Positions 17,504 through 26,835 of a stretch of DNA of 64,000 nt are shown piece after piece. Positions within the stretch are counted from its first letter, which is position 1. Each line of letters opens with the position of its first letter. The position numbers and the translations under genes are program-made. Under the pieces are notes generated by a model. It was not told the origin of the DNA and did not search any database. It worked only from the letters and a program-made list of their open reading frames with translations. The stretch is from Bacteroidota bacterium (GTDB taxonomy: Bacteria > Bacteroidota > Bacteroidia > 2-12-FULL-35-15), in contig JADKIU010000002.1 in the NCBI GenBank assembly GCA_016722565.1, forward strand, positions 1,054,001 to 1,118,000. The letters are read 5' to 3'.

Positions 17504-18544
17504 ATGACTGACATAAAAATTGGAAACTACATCATAGGAAATGGCCACAAGCCATTTATCATTGCTGAAATGAGCGGCAACCATAATCAATCGCTTGACC
17601 GAGCATTGGAATTGGTAGATGCGGCAGCCGAAGCAGGTGCTCATGCATTAAAACTTCAAACGTACACTGCAGATACAATCACAATGAAAGGTGCAATGAC
17701 CATTGACGATAAAAATTCTTTGTGGAATGGAAAGGAGCTACACGATCTTTACAAAATGGCTTATACTCCATGGGAATGGCACAAAGCAATATTTGACCGG
17801 GCAAAAGAAAAAGGAATGATTGCATTCAGCTCTCCCTTCGATGAGACTGCAGTAGATTTTTTAGAATCGCTGAATGTTCCCCTCTATAAAATCGCATCGT
17901 TTGAAAACACACATCACCCTTTATTGAAAAAAGTCGCTGCCACCGGAAAACCTGTTATCATTTCAAGTGGCGTAACAACTCGTGAAGACATTACAGAAAG
18001 TATCGAAGTATTGAGAAAAGCAGGTTGCAAAAACATTATTTTATTAAAATGCACCAGTACATATCCTGCAACTCCCGAAAACACAAATCTTTTAACGATT
18101 CCTGATTTCATAAATTCATTCAACTGTATTGTGGGATTATCCGATCACACCATGGGAGTTGGTGCGTCTGTTGCAGCTGTTGCATTGGGAGCAAGAGTAA
18201 TAGAGAAACATTTTACGCTCAGAAGAGCTGACGGAGGTGTTGACAGTGCTTTTTCATTAGAACCGGAAGAATTGAAATCCTTGGTTGTTGAAACTGAACG
18301 AGCTTTTTTATCATTAGGAGAAATTCAAAAAGGAATTTTACCTGCTGAGGAAAAAAGCGTACAATTCAAGCGCTCCATCTTTGTTTCTAAAGACGTAAAA
18401 AAGGGAGAAATCTTATCTGCAGAAAATTTAAAAATTATTCGCCCAGCAAAAGGCTTAACACCAAAGCATTGGGATGAAGTGGTTGGAAAAACCGCAAAAG
18501 CAGATATAAAAGCTGGAACGCCTTTAAGCTGGGACTGCATCTAA
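17504..18544 (+). CDS. pseI: Pseudaminic acid synthase
   Basis: A 346-residue NeuB-family enzyme. Seen: FIIAEMSGNHNQSLDRALEL at about residues 19-38, ALKLQTYTADTIT, the TIM-barrel end VGLSDHTMGVGASVAAVALG, EKHFTL, and a C-terminal SAF (antifreeze-like) domain from about residue 285. It condenses 2,4-diacetamido-2,4,6-trideoxy-altrose with phosphoenolpyruvate to give pseudaminic acid. It starts one base after the stop of pseG-H. The SGNHNQ form, in place of the GxNHxG of sialic acid synthases, is typical of PseI. Confidence 0.92.
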   Translation: MTDIKIGNYIIGNGHKPFIIAEMSGNHNQSLDRALELVDAAAEAGAHALKLQTYTADTITMKGAMTIDDKNSLWNGKELHDLYKMAYTPWEWHKAIFDRAKEKGMIAFSSPFDETAVDFLESLNVPLYKIASFENTHHPLLKKVAATGKPVIISSGVTTREDITESIEVLRKAGCKNIILLKCTSTYPATPENTNLLTIPDFINSFNCIVGLSDHTMGVGASVAAVALGARVIEKHFTLRRADGGVDSAFSLEPEELKSLVVETERAFLSLGEIQKGILPAEEKSVQFKRSIFVSKDVKKGEILSAENLKIIRPAKGLTPKHWDEVVGKTAKADIKAGTPLSWDCI

Positions 18545-18610
18545 AATTTAGGAATAAGGATTATTAAATAATTAAAGTAAATCCTAATTCTAAAAATCCT
18601 TAATCCGGAA
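18545..18610. repeat. AT-rich AGGATT/AATCCT inverted low-complexity block
   Basis: The gap between pseI and the second flippase holds TTTAGGAATAAGGATTA facing an approximate complement built of AATCCTAATTC and AATCCTTAATCC units. It could form a weak hairpin. No T-tract follows, so it is not called as a terminator. Confidence 0.4.
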
Positions 18611-18616
18611 TTTCAA

Positions 18617-20086
18617 ATGGGAATAATAGAAAAACAAGCTACAAAAAATGCCATCTACTCTTATTTAGGAGCAGGCTTAGGCTTTTTTACAGTTATGTGG
18701 ATGGCGCACCTTTTAACTCCTGCCGAAAATGGCGCCAGAGGCTTGTTAATTTCCTACTCCGCTTTGTTTGCTCAATTTGCTAACCTAGGTTTTACTTCTG
18801 TGACCAATCGTTTTTTTCCTTATTTCAGAAATAAAGAAAAAGGACATCATGGATTTTTATTTTATGCCCTCATCATTACTCTCATTGGCTTTTTATTATG
18901 CTATATTGTTTTCATTTTTCTTCAACCACAACTCATTGAAAAAAGCCAGGAAAAATCTCCCCTATTTATTACATTTTTGTATTACCTAATGCCATTAACT
19001 TTTTTCACTGTATTCTTTAATATATTCGATAGTTACTTAAGAGCATGTTATAGCTCTGTTATTGGATCCTTTAGTAAGGATTTTTTACAAAGAGTGCTAA
19101 TTCTCATTGTGCTGACGTTCTATTTTTTAAAACTAATCGACTTCAAAGTTTTTATTCTACTTTACATTGTTGTCACATGCTTATCAACTATCATATTGCT
19201 AGTTTATATCATTTTGCAAAAAGAATGGCATGTAAGACCTGTCCGCGGTTTTATGAGTAAGGAACTGAGAACAGAAATGGTGAAGCTGGGCACCTACTCC
19301 ATCCTTGCGGGTGGCGCAGGAGCAGTAGTTCTTAACATTGATGCCATAATGGTTAATTCTATATTGGGTGAAGAAAAAACAGGAATCTATTCCATTGCTT
19401 TTCAAATCGGTACCATCATTTTAATTCCCGCGCGCTCGTTGTATCGTATCATGACCAGTATAGTAGCAGAAGCATTCAAAAAAGACGATATCAAAGAAGT
19501 TGCAGCACTTTACAGAAAGTCATGTAATAGTCAATTAGCTATTGGAATATTATTGTTTATCGGAGTGTTTGTGAATATTGACAATATTATGCAGTTAATA
19601 CCAGCAGAATATGCATCCGGGAAAAACGTAATTTTAATTTTGAGTTTAGGTTATTTAATAGAAATGGCAACCGGCATCAATCAAGTGATTATCGCAAATT
19701 CAAAATACTATAAGTACGATACATTTTTCGTATTCTTGATGGTAGGGGTTGTTATCATTGCCAACCTCATCTTTATTCCTATTTATGGGATCATGGGGTC
19801 AGCAATTGCAACAGCGCTTACTGTTTCCGCAAACAATTTTTTACGCTTCTTATTTTTAAAAATAAAATACAACATGCAACCTTATGATCTCAATTCACTA
19901 AAAATTATTCTGATTGCAGTGGTGTCTATCCTTCCAAGTTTGTTCATTCCCGCACTCAACAAATACGTTGATATCGTTTTAAGGAGTGGAATTGTAGGTG
20001 GTATATTTATTTTATTAATGCTAAAAACAGAAGCAACACCGGAATTGAATAATAAAATCCGAAAAAATCTGAAACGGTTTTTATGA
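18617..20086 (+). CDS. Polysaccharide biosynthesis flippase (Wzx/MATE-like), copy 2
   Basis: A 489-residue polytopic membrane protein that begins MGIIEKQATKNAIYSYLG and has TNRFFPYFRNKEKGHHG near residue 65 and NMQPYDLNSLKIILI near residue 418. It is the paralogue of the flippase at 5526-6995, with equal length and matching landmarks, and is encoded in the opposite orientation at the far end of the glycan island. It follows pseI by 72 bases and may export the pseudaminic-acid-containing unit; this is inference from position. It ends 3 bases before the convergent T9SS-cargo gene. Confidence 0.85.
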   Translation: MGIIEKQATKNAIYSYLGAGLGFFTVMWMAHLLTPAENGARGLLISYSALFAQFANLGFTSVTNRFFPYFRNKEKGHHGFLFYALIITLIGFLLCYIVFIFLQPQLIEKSQEKSPLFITFLYYLMPLTFFTVFFNIFDSYLRACYSSVIGSFSKDFLQRVLILIVLTFYFLKLIDFKVFILLYIVVTCLSTIILLVYIILQKEWHVRPVRGFMSKELRTEMVKLGTYSILAGGAGAVVLNIDAIMVNSILGEEKTGIYSIAFQIGTIILIPARSLYRIMTSIVAEAFKKDDIKEVAALYRKSCNSQLAIGILLFIGVFVNIDNIMQLIPAEYASGKNVILILSLGYLIEMATGINQVIIANSKYYKYDTFFVFLMVGVVIIANLIFIPIYGIMGSAIATALTVSANNFLRFLFLKIKYNMQPYDLNSLKIILIAVVSILPSLFIPALNKYVDIVLRSGIVGGIFILLMLKTEATPELNNKIRKNLKRFL

Positions 20087-20089
20087 CTT

Positions 20090-22387
20090 TTATCTTATTA
20101 AACTTACAAAACCAGTAAGTGCTTCGACATCATCTCCACGTTCTTTAACGCTCAGAATATAATAGTAAAGACCCGCATTTGCCATTACATTATCTTTATC
20201 ACCACCATTCCATACAACACTTTCTGGATCATTTGTTTCAAACACCAATTGTCCCCATCGATTAAATATTAGCAATTCATAAACATAACAATTTGAAAAA
20301 TAGTTAATCCTGAATTCATCATTTATTCCATCTCCATTTGGAGTAAATACATTGGGAATTTGGATAGAAGATTCAACAATAGAAGCAACTGTTACAACTT
20401 GCTGAATTGAATCAGAACATTGAAAACCAGGATTAGTAGTAAAAACAACATTATAAACTCCATCTGAATAATTATTTATAGGGTTTTCTAGCGTACTATA
20501 AACGCCATTACCAAAATCCCAGAAATAAGATTGAGCTCCTACAGACAAATTTTGAAACAAAATTTGGTGTTCACATTCATCATATGAAAACGAAAATAAA
20601 GCTGGAACATAATCAGCAACAGTAACAATAACTGTATCTATATCATCCAAACAAAAAACTCCCGAAGCAGAAACAAAGTATACAGATGTTGACGAAGGCG
20701 TAACTGTAATGGATGGAGCACTTGCTGAACTGGCTCCAGACCAAATGTAGGTTGAAGCACCAGAAGCTGTTAAAGTAACACTTTGACCTGAACAAATGCT
20801 CGTTAATCCTGAAACAGATATATTAGGCTGGGGTTCAACAAAAACCAATACGGTGTCCGTATCATTGCCACAGGCATTTGTTAACCCTGTTACATAATAA
20901 GTTGTTGTTAAAGTTGGGGAAACAAGAACACTTGAACCGATCGAACTAATTCCTCCTGACCAAACATAAGCTGTGCTACCTGAACTACTTAATGTTAAAG
21001 ATTGTCCTGAACAAATACTATCAGAAGCAGAAGTTGAAATATTCACTAACTCATCAACAACTACTGTAATTGTATCCAACAAAATACCACAACTAGATGT
21101 ATCGCCTATAACATAATATGTCGTAGTTACCAAAGGGGAAACAATAATAGTACTTGAGGTTGAACTATCACCTCCAGCCCATTGATAAATAGAGCTACCT
21201 GTTGCTGTTAACGTTGTACTTTGACCTAAACATATTTCATTTATTCCAGTAATATTTATGTTTGGCGAAGTAGTAACTTTTATCATAAAATTAGGAATCC
21301 CGGCTAAACTCATCTTTCCAGAAAGTGAAAGAGTTGAACTAGAATAACCACAAGCTAAGCCTAAAACATTTGGGTTATTAATAACATCAAGATTAGTAGG
21401 ACCAGTTGAGCCAGTTGTGGTTTTCGCAACATAAATTTTGCCATCAACTCCAAGTTGCATAGCGCATAAATAATCTATACCCGTTCCAACCAAAACAGAA
21501 GAAGCTATAACTGCAGCCGGAGAACCTGCTAATAAATTGAATTGAAACACCTGCTTTGAAAGAGCACTACTACAATAAAGTACATTTCCATTTGGGGAGA
21601 ATTCAACTCCAGAACAGATATTGAAAGTAGGAGAACTAATTGAAATAGGATTAGAAAGTATACCTAAATTAATATCAAAATCAAAAACTTCAAATTTCTT
21701 ATAATCACCCATCGCCAAAGCAACTTTATGACCTTGTTGAGAAAACTTCATTGACCCGATTGAATTCAAAGTTGATCCAGAATGAATACTACCTACACTG
21801 CTAATAACGCTTGGACTAATACCTGATGTGGTTATCCGATCAGCAAAAAAATTACTTGTTCCCCACTCATGTGATAACAACCAAATGTTTCCATCACATC
21901 CTTGTATGGCAGTTTGTTTTTCAGATACAATACTATGCAATAAAACATTCTTTGCGGAGGAAACAACATCTCCAAAACCTGAATTTAAAGTCATATCAAC
22001 GATTGAATACTTCATTGCTCCTCCAAGTTCATAAATGGTGAAAATATAATATTTATTTACATCCCCTGGAATGGGAACAATTAATGCCGACTGCGTAGTG
22101 GAGATATGACCTGACAAACCTGTTCCGTTGGGCATCACACTATGACTTCGATCCCAAACAGTTATACCATCAGTATAGAAAAGTAAATTACCAAGATTAT
22201 CACTTATTGTAGAACACCCCTCTTGAGTATTAAGCATACCATCTGTTAAAGCAACTGGAGACCCGGAATTAAAATCCAAACCAGCGTGATTACCGAAATA
22301 CCAAATATTTTTTTCTCCTTGAGCGCACAACTCACCGGTTATAAATGGTAAATACAAGCATAGGATAAAAAATTTTAATCGGCTCAT
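20090..22387 (-). CDS. Secreted multidomain protein with T9SS type B (CHU_C) sorting domain
   Basis: 765 residues. Order seen: signal peptide (1-22); a beta-propeller-like region with NIWYFGNHAGLDFNSGSPVA and repeated WD-like strands to about 370; three Ig-like repeats each opening IC(L/S)GQS(T/L/V)TL and containing IY(Q/I)W or AYVW followed by TYYV; a PKD-like domain (YFWDFGNGVYSTLENP); and the C-terminal block VFTPNGDGINDEF...LLIFNRWGQLVFE...NAGLYYYIL, the gliding-motility-associated type B sorting signal. The protein would cross the outer membrane through the T9SS and stay on or leave the cell surface. The ligand is unknown. Confidence 0.88.
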   Translation of the reverse strand: MSRLKFFILCLYLPFITGELCAQGEKNIWYFGNHAGLDFNSGSPVALTDGMLNTQEGCSTISDNLGNLLFYTDGITVWDRSHSVMPNGTGLSGHISTTQSALIVPIPGDVNKYYIFTIYELGGAMKYSIVDMTLNSGFGDVVSSAKNVLLHSIVSEKQTAIQGCDGNIWLLSHEWGTSNFFADRITTSGISPSVISSVGSIHSGSTLNSIGSMKFSQQGHKVALAMGDYKKFEVFDFDINLGILSNPISISSPTFNICSGVEFSPNGNVLYCSSALSKQVFQFNLLAGSPAAVIASSVLVGTGIDYLCAMQLGVDGKIYVAKTTTGSTGPTNLDVINNPNVLGLACGYSSSTLSLSGKMSLAGIPNFMIKVTTSPNINITGINEICLGQSTTLTATGSSIYQWAGGDSSTSSTIIVSPLVTTTYYVIGDTSSCGILLDTITVVVDELVNISTSASDSICSGQSLTLSSSGSTAYVWSGGISSIGSSVLVSPTLTTTYYVTGLTNACGNDTDTVLVFVEPQPNISVSGLTSICSGQSVTLTASGASTYIWSGASSASAPSITVTPSSTSVYFVSASGVFCLDDIDTVIVTVADYVPALFSFSYDECEHQILFQNLSVGAQSYFWDFGNGVYSTLENPINNYSDGVYNVVFTTNPGFQCSDSIQQVVTVASIVESSIQIPNVFTPNGDGINDEFRINYFSNCYVYELLIFNRWGQLVFETNDPESVVWNGGDKDNVMANAGLYYYILSVKERGDDVEALTGFVSLIR

Positions 22388-22425
22388 AGAACAAGAATCA
22401 ATACTAACAAATTAAATATAACCAC

Positions 22426-24951
22426 TTATTCTTTCTTTCTCCAAGCCAAAAACAAGGCAATTCCGGCAAAAACAAACAAGGACAAACAACTTACCAGCGC
22501 AATTTTTTCGCCTGTGTAATATTTTTGTGGCTCAAATTTAAATTCAACAGTATGCTTACCTGCAGGAACGCGCATTGCACGCAATACCCAATCGCCACAA
22601 AAAAACGTTTTCTTTTCTCCATCCACGTAGGCAACCCAATCCTTATAATAAATCTCAGAAAACACCGTCAATTGTTCTGAAGTTGAATTATAGGCATATG
22701 TCAAATGATTCGGTTTATAGTCCGTTAATGTTATCGTAGCCGAAGGATCTGCCTTCGGAGTAAACCCTTCTAATTCTGATTTGTAGCGCTCATCCACCAC
22801 AATTGTTGTTGCAGGATTAATTTCTCCGACCGCTTTCAACTCTTCATCTGCATTTTTCACCATCTTTACCTCATTCACAAACCATGCATTACCTAAAGCA
22901 TATCTATTTTGAATGGGCTGAGCTGAAGGGTTGTAAATCAAATAACGCATGTTCAACATATTTAAAACACCTTGCTGCGCAAAAGTTGCTCGTAATGATG
23001 AATCAGTTGGATTCGAATTTAAGGTTCCGATAATGTTGGAAATATTATTTCCAATATGCGCTTCTATTAATTCTTGATATCGTCTCAACTTTGCTGCATG
23101 ATAACCGCCAATTGATTTATGATAAAAAGAAGCTCGTGCTGTATTAAACGGGCCATTTTGTGTATCAGTAATGTCCAACACACGATAATTAGGATCTTTA
23201 TCCTGCAACACCATTTTATCCGCTTCCGTCATTGGGAAAGGATTCGTAACTTCTTTCTTGCTTGAAAAATTCTTATCATTCAAAAAAGTTTTATCTACCA
23301 ACGCCAGATCAAACAATATTAAAACACCCATTACCGGAATCAAAATTGCTTTACTAAGTTTCGATTTCACAAATAGCCATACCAGAATTGCACCTATCGA
23401 AATAAACAAAAAGCTACGGATCGCTTCCGATTTAAATATTGCGACACGTGCTGCTTCTATATTATCAAATATCTTATCTGCGATTTCTGCTCCGTTTGTT
23501 TTTGCATAGTTATTATAAATATCCGCATCTCTGATCCATGTAAAATCAGACAACACCGTTGGCATCAGATAATACATGAGCGACAACCCACCCGTAAGTG
23601 CAAAAGAGATAATGAATGCATTTTGAAATGTAATTTCTTTTTGACTAAATGCCAATTTGATTTTTTGTTTGAAGATATCTGGGTTCTTTAATATTTTATC
23701 CAATGCTAATACAGCAAGAATCGGAATCGCTAACTCCGCAAGCACCAAAATCATTGAAACCGCTCTAAACTTATTATATCCAGGGAAATAATCTAAAAAG
23801 AAACTGGTTAACCACATCATATTTTTCCCCCAAGCCAATGTGATAGAGAAAATTGTAATAGTCAACAAGGCCCATTTCATTCGCCCTTCTACAATAAACA
23901 GTCCGAGCACAAATAAGAAAACAACAATCGCTCCCGCATAAGGGGAAGATGTGGTTGGTTGCGCACCCCAATATTGTGGGAAATTAGAAACAACTTCTCT
24001 CATTTGAGGATCTAAATCCTTTAATGCCGACTTATTTTCTCCAATCAACATTCCATCGGTTCTTCCTTTAAATCCGGGAATCATCAAGGTCATGGTTTCG
24101 GCTTTACCTAAACTCCATTGAGTGGCATAATCCTTATCCAAACCGGAAGTTTTATTGGTTTTGTCTGTCGACAATTCTGATGGACCGCGGATAGTTGATT
24201 TTGCATAATCATAGGTATTCCACAAGTTAGATATATTACAGCCAATCGCCAATACACCTGCAATAACAAACACCAATAACCCTTTCAAAATATCCATGTA
24301 TTGCTTTTGTCTGAAACGTGCTATCCACTCAAAAACAACATAAATCATACAACCCAATGCTAAATAATAAGCAATTTGGGGATGGTTGCACACCAATTCC
24401 AAAGCAAAAAACAATCCGGTTAATGCACCTCCTAATAAATATTGCCCTCTGCAAACCAAAATAACACCAGCAAAAACAGGTGCCATATAAGCAATTGCTA
24501 ATGCCTGTGTATTATGCCCTGCATCAATAATCAAAAAGAAAAAGGCGGAGAAGCCAAAAGCTATCGCACCAACAATACTCAACCATTTATCCACTTTAAG
24601 CACCAACAATAAAATGAAAAAACCCATCATATAGGAAAACACCATATTGGCAGGTGTCGGGAATCCCAACATAAACGCATTTCTTAAGGGTGTAATTAAA
24701 TTGGATGGATAGGTTATTGAAATCTGAAACGTTGGCATCCCTCCAAACATTGAATTCGTCCACAATGCCTCTTCGTTATATTTTTCACGGTGATCAACCA
24801 CCTCTTTTGACATACCACGGTTTTGAACCATATCACTTTGAACAATTGCTTTCCCTTTCAATAAAGGAGTAAAATAACCGAACGTCAGCACAATAAAAAT
24901 TACAATTCCTGTAATAATTGGCAAAAGTGATTTCAAATTAATGTTCTTCAT
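22426..24951 (-). CDS. YfhO family integral membrane protein
   Basis: 841 residues with many hydrophobic helices; the first (LPIITGIVIFIVLTFGYF) is followed by a large loop with SDMVQNRGMSKEV and FGGMPTFQIS, characteristic of YfhO proteins. The second half has a soluble beta-rich part (about 560-800) with NAWFVNEVKMV and FSEIYYKDWVAYVDG, and a final helix before the lysine-rich tail AWRKKE. YfhO belongs to the GT-C-like glycosyltransferases that use lipid-linked sugars in envelope glycosylation. A -7-like box (TATATTTG on the minus strand, 24985-24992) lies upstream. Confidence 0.88.
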   Translation of the reverse strand: MKNINLKSLLPIITGIVIFIVLTFGYFTPLLKGKAIVQSDMVQNRGMSKEVVDHREKYNEEALWTNSMFGGMPTFQISITYPSNLITPLRNAFMLGFPTPANMVFSYMMGFFILLLVLKVDKWLSIVGAIAFGFSAFFFLIIDAGHNTQALAIAYMAPVFAGVILVCRGQYLLGGALTGLFFALELVCNHPQIAYYLALGCMIYVVFEWIARFRQKQYMDILKGLLVFVIAGVLAIGCNISNLWNTYDYAKSTIRGPSELSTDKTNKTSGLDKDYATQWSLGKAETMTLMIPGFKGRTDGMLIGENKSALKDLDPQMREVVSNFPQYWGAQPTTSSPYAGAIVVFLFVLGLFIVEGRMKWALLTITIFSITLAWGKNMMWLTSFFLDYFPGYNKFRAVSMILVLAELAIPILAVLALDKILKNPDIFKQKIKLAFSQKEITFQNAFIISFALTGGLSLMYYLMPTVLSDFTWIRDADIYNNYAKTNGAEIADKIFDNIEAARVAIFKSEAIRSFLFISIGAILVWLFVKSKLSKAILIPVMGVLILFDLALVDKTFLNDKNFSSKKEVTNPFPMTEADKMVLQDKDPNYRVLDITDTQNGPFNTARASFYHKSIGGYHAAKLRRYQELIEAHIGNNISNIIGTLNSNPTDSSLRATFAQQGVLNMLNMRYLIYNPSAQPIQNRYALGNAWFVNEVKMVKNADEELKAVGEINPATTIVVDERYKSELEGFTPKADPSATITLTDYKPNHLTYAYNSTSEQLTVFSEIYYKDWVAYVDGEKKTFFCGDWVLRAMRVPAGKHTVEFKFEPQKYYTGEKIALVSCLSLFVFAGIALFLAWRKKE

Positions 24952-24984
24952 AGATAGAATGCTTGTTTATTTTTTCAATGCCCA

Positions 24985-24992
24985 CAAATATA
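24985..24992 (-). promoter_or_regulatory. -7 promoter box of the YfhO gene
   Basis: TATATTTG on the minus strand fits TAnnTTTG and lies about 34 bases upstream of the YfhO ATG. No convincing -33 TTTG is seen. Confidence 0.45.
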
Positions 24993-25093
24993 AGCTAAAA
25001 AGCCTTTTGTAAAACCGAATAAACTACTCCAGAATTTGTTAAAAATCCCTTTTTTTACCATTAAATAGGTAAGAATGGTCTCTAATATTTCCG

Positions 25094-25101
25094 TATTTTT
25101 G
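25094..25101 (+). promoter_or_regulatory. -7 promoter box of the prolyl-hydroxylase-like gene
   Basis: TATTTTTG fits TAnnTTTG exactly and ends 22 bases before the ATG at 25124, the same leader length as other promoters in this window. The -33 element is not clear. Confidence 0.5.
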
Positions 25102-25123
25102 TGCTCGAAATCCTTCAAAAGAA

Positions 25124-25939
25124 ATGAAAAACTTAATTAATTCCGCTTATTTAAGCGAAGAAAAAATAAAAGAAATTCGTGCCCAATTCGAATCTGCTGT
25201 TCCCTGCAAACACATTGCATTGCCCAATTTCCTTTTGGACGATGTTGCCAATACCCTTTACGAAAACTTCCCAAAACTGGAAGCCTTGAACGTAAAACGT
25301 AAAAGCATCAATGAAAACAAATCGGAGGAATACCATCTTGACAGATACCATCCGCAATTTAATGAGTTGCGCGACTTTCTAAACTCTCCTGAAATGTATG
25401 CTTGGATGAGTAAAGTGACCGGCACAGAAGGATTAAGCTCCACCTACGACTCATTGGGCTCAGGCGTTCATCAAGGTGGCCCAGGAAGTTTTGTGGATAT
25501 CCATGTAGATGTGAACTCCAATACCGCAGCGAAATTGCACAGACGCTACAACCTATTGATTTATTTAAACAAACATTGGAAAGACGAATACGGTGGAGCC
25601 TTAGAATTTTGGGATAAGGATGTAAAAAATTGCATGTCGAAAGTGATGCCGTATTTTAATCAAGCAGCGATTATGGTTACGGACGAAACTTCCTACCATG
25701 GTTATGCAAAAATCAATATCCCGGAAGGAGAAAGTCGAAAGTCATTCTATTGCTATTACTACACTCCTGTTGGAAAAGATTTTGTTTACCGCGACTCTCG
25801 CTTCAAAACTCGTCCGGATGAAAGTATGACGAAAACAGCAATCACCGAAATAAAAGAAACCATAAAAATTAATGCGAAGAAATTTTTAAAATTCTTAGGT
25901 GTTACTTCTTTAGATTTTCAAGATAAAAACAAAAAATAA
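25124..25939 (+). CDS. 2-oxoglutarate/Fe(II)-dependent oxygenase, prolyl 4-hydroxylase-like
   Basis: A 271-residue soluble enzyme with the double-stranded beta-helix motif order: iron ligands H127 and D129 in DIHVD, the distal histidine H192 in YHGYAKINIP, and the 2-oxoglutarate-binding R205. The core LLIYLNKHWKDEYGGALEFW is typical of prolyl 4-hydroxylase-like (P4Hc, Tpa1-related) enzymes. The substrate is unknown; a surface sugar, lipid or protein side chain is possible. The gene is directly coupled to the SDR gene, whose TTG start touches this stop codon. Confidence 0.82.
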   Translation: MKNLINSAYLSEEKIKEIRAQFESAVPCKHIALPNFLLDDVANTLYENFPKLEALNVKRKSINENKSEEYHLDRYHPQFNELRDFLNSPEMYAWMSKVTGTEGLSSTYDSLGSGVHQGGPGSFVDIHVDVNSNTAAKLHRRYNLLIYLNKHWKDEYGGALEFWDKDVKNCMSKVMPYFNQAAIMVTDETSYHGYAKINIPEGESRKSFYCYYYTPVGKDFVYRDSRFKTRPDESMTKTAITEIKETIKINAKKFLKFLGVTSLDFQDKNKK

Positions 25940-26755
25940 TTGGAATTAAACGGAAAAATAGTTTGGATTACTGGAGCTTCATCAGGAATTGGTGAAGCTC
26001 TTGCATATACTGCTGCCAAAGAAGGCGCAAAACTTGTTTTATCCGCTCGTAGAGAAGAAGAACTGAAACGAGTTGCCGCAAATTGTTCCACAGGAATCCA
26101 TTCGGATAAGATTGAAGAACAAAATTATTTTGTACTTCCGCTTGATTTAGAACATACCGATAACATCGAAGAGCAAGTCAATTTGGTGATTCAAAAATTC
26201 GGACGAATTGATGTGCTCATCAATAACAGCGGCATGGGACACCGCACCAAAGTGGTGAACACACCCACTGCCATCGACCGAAGAGTGATGGAAGTTAACT
26301 TTTTTGGCACCATCAACCTCACCAAAGCGGTTGCCAAAAGAATGCAACATCAAAAAAGCGGCAAACTGGTAGTTGTAACCAGTATTATGGGGAAATACGG
26401 GCTCCCACTCTATGCAACTTATTCCGCTTCCAAACATGCTTTATTTGGTTTTTTTGAATCATTGCGACAAGAACTCTACAACGACAACGTAAGTGTGCTC
26501 ATCGCCACTCCCGGCTTTATCAATACTGATGTAAGCACCAAACTGCTAAAAGAAGACGGAACACCTTATGGTATCAAAAGCGATGCACAAGAAAAAGGGA
26601 TGTCCGCATTGGATTGTGCAAAAGGAATTGTAAAAGCTATCAAAAACGACCGTGATCATAAATACATCGGTAAGTATGAAATTTTTTCAGTGTATGTAAA
26701 ACAGTATTTCCCAAAATTGTTTTATAAGTTGATGCGAAAAATGACCAAAGACTAA
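25940..26755 (+). CDS. Short-chain dehydrogenase/reductase (SDR)
   Basis: 271 residues starting at a TTG that immediately follows the upstream TAA (TAATTG junction). Seen: the Rossmann motif VWITGASSGIGEALA at residues 8-22, NNSGMG near 96, the catalytic serine in VVTSIMG and the YSASK tyrosine/lysine pair near 160. These are classical SDR features for NAD(P)H-dependent oxidoreduction. The TTG is accepted because the sequence after it (ELNGKIVWITG) is the expected N terminus and no ATG is better placed. The coupling suggests that it acts with the oxygenase upstream, for example on the hydroxylated product (inference). Confidence 0.88.
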   Translation: MELNGKIVWITGASSGIGEALAYTAAKEGAKLVLSARREEELKRVAANCSTGIHSDKIEEQNYFVLPLDLEHTDNIEEQVNLVIQKFGRIDVLINNSGMGHRTKVVNTPTAIDRRVMEVNFFGTINLTKAVAKRMQHQKSGKLVVVTSIMGKYGLPLYATYSASKHALFGFFESLRQELYNDNVSVLIATPGFINTDVSTKLLKEDGTPYGIKSDAQEKGMSALDCAKGIVKAIKNDRDHKYIGKYEIFSVYVKQYFPKLFYKLMRKMTKD

Positions 26756-26774
26756 TCAATATTAGTTTTCCTAC

Positions 26775-26817
26775 TGACGAATATCATCTTTTTTATTCCC
26801 GATACTCCCTACCCTTG
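26775..26817 (+). promoter_or_regulatory. CRP/FNR-like dyad plus promoter of the radical SAM gene
   Basis: TGACGAATATCAT at 26775-26787 has the TGA-N6-TCA form of a CRP/FNR-family site. A -7-like box TACCCTTG (one mismatch to TAnnTTTG) starts 22 bases after it, at 26810-26817, and the ATG follows 18 bases later. The same 13-mer at the same 22-base distance is found upstream of the gene at 44870. Confidence 0.55.
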
Positions 26818-26835
26818 CAGCTGAATTGATTCAGT

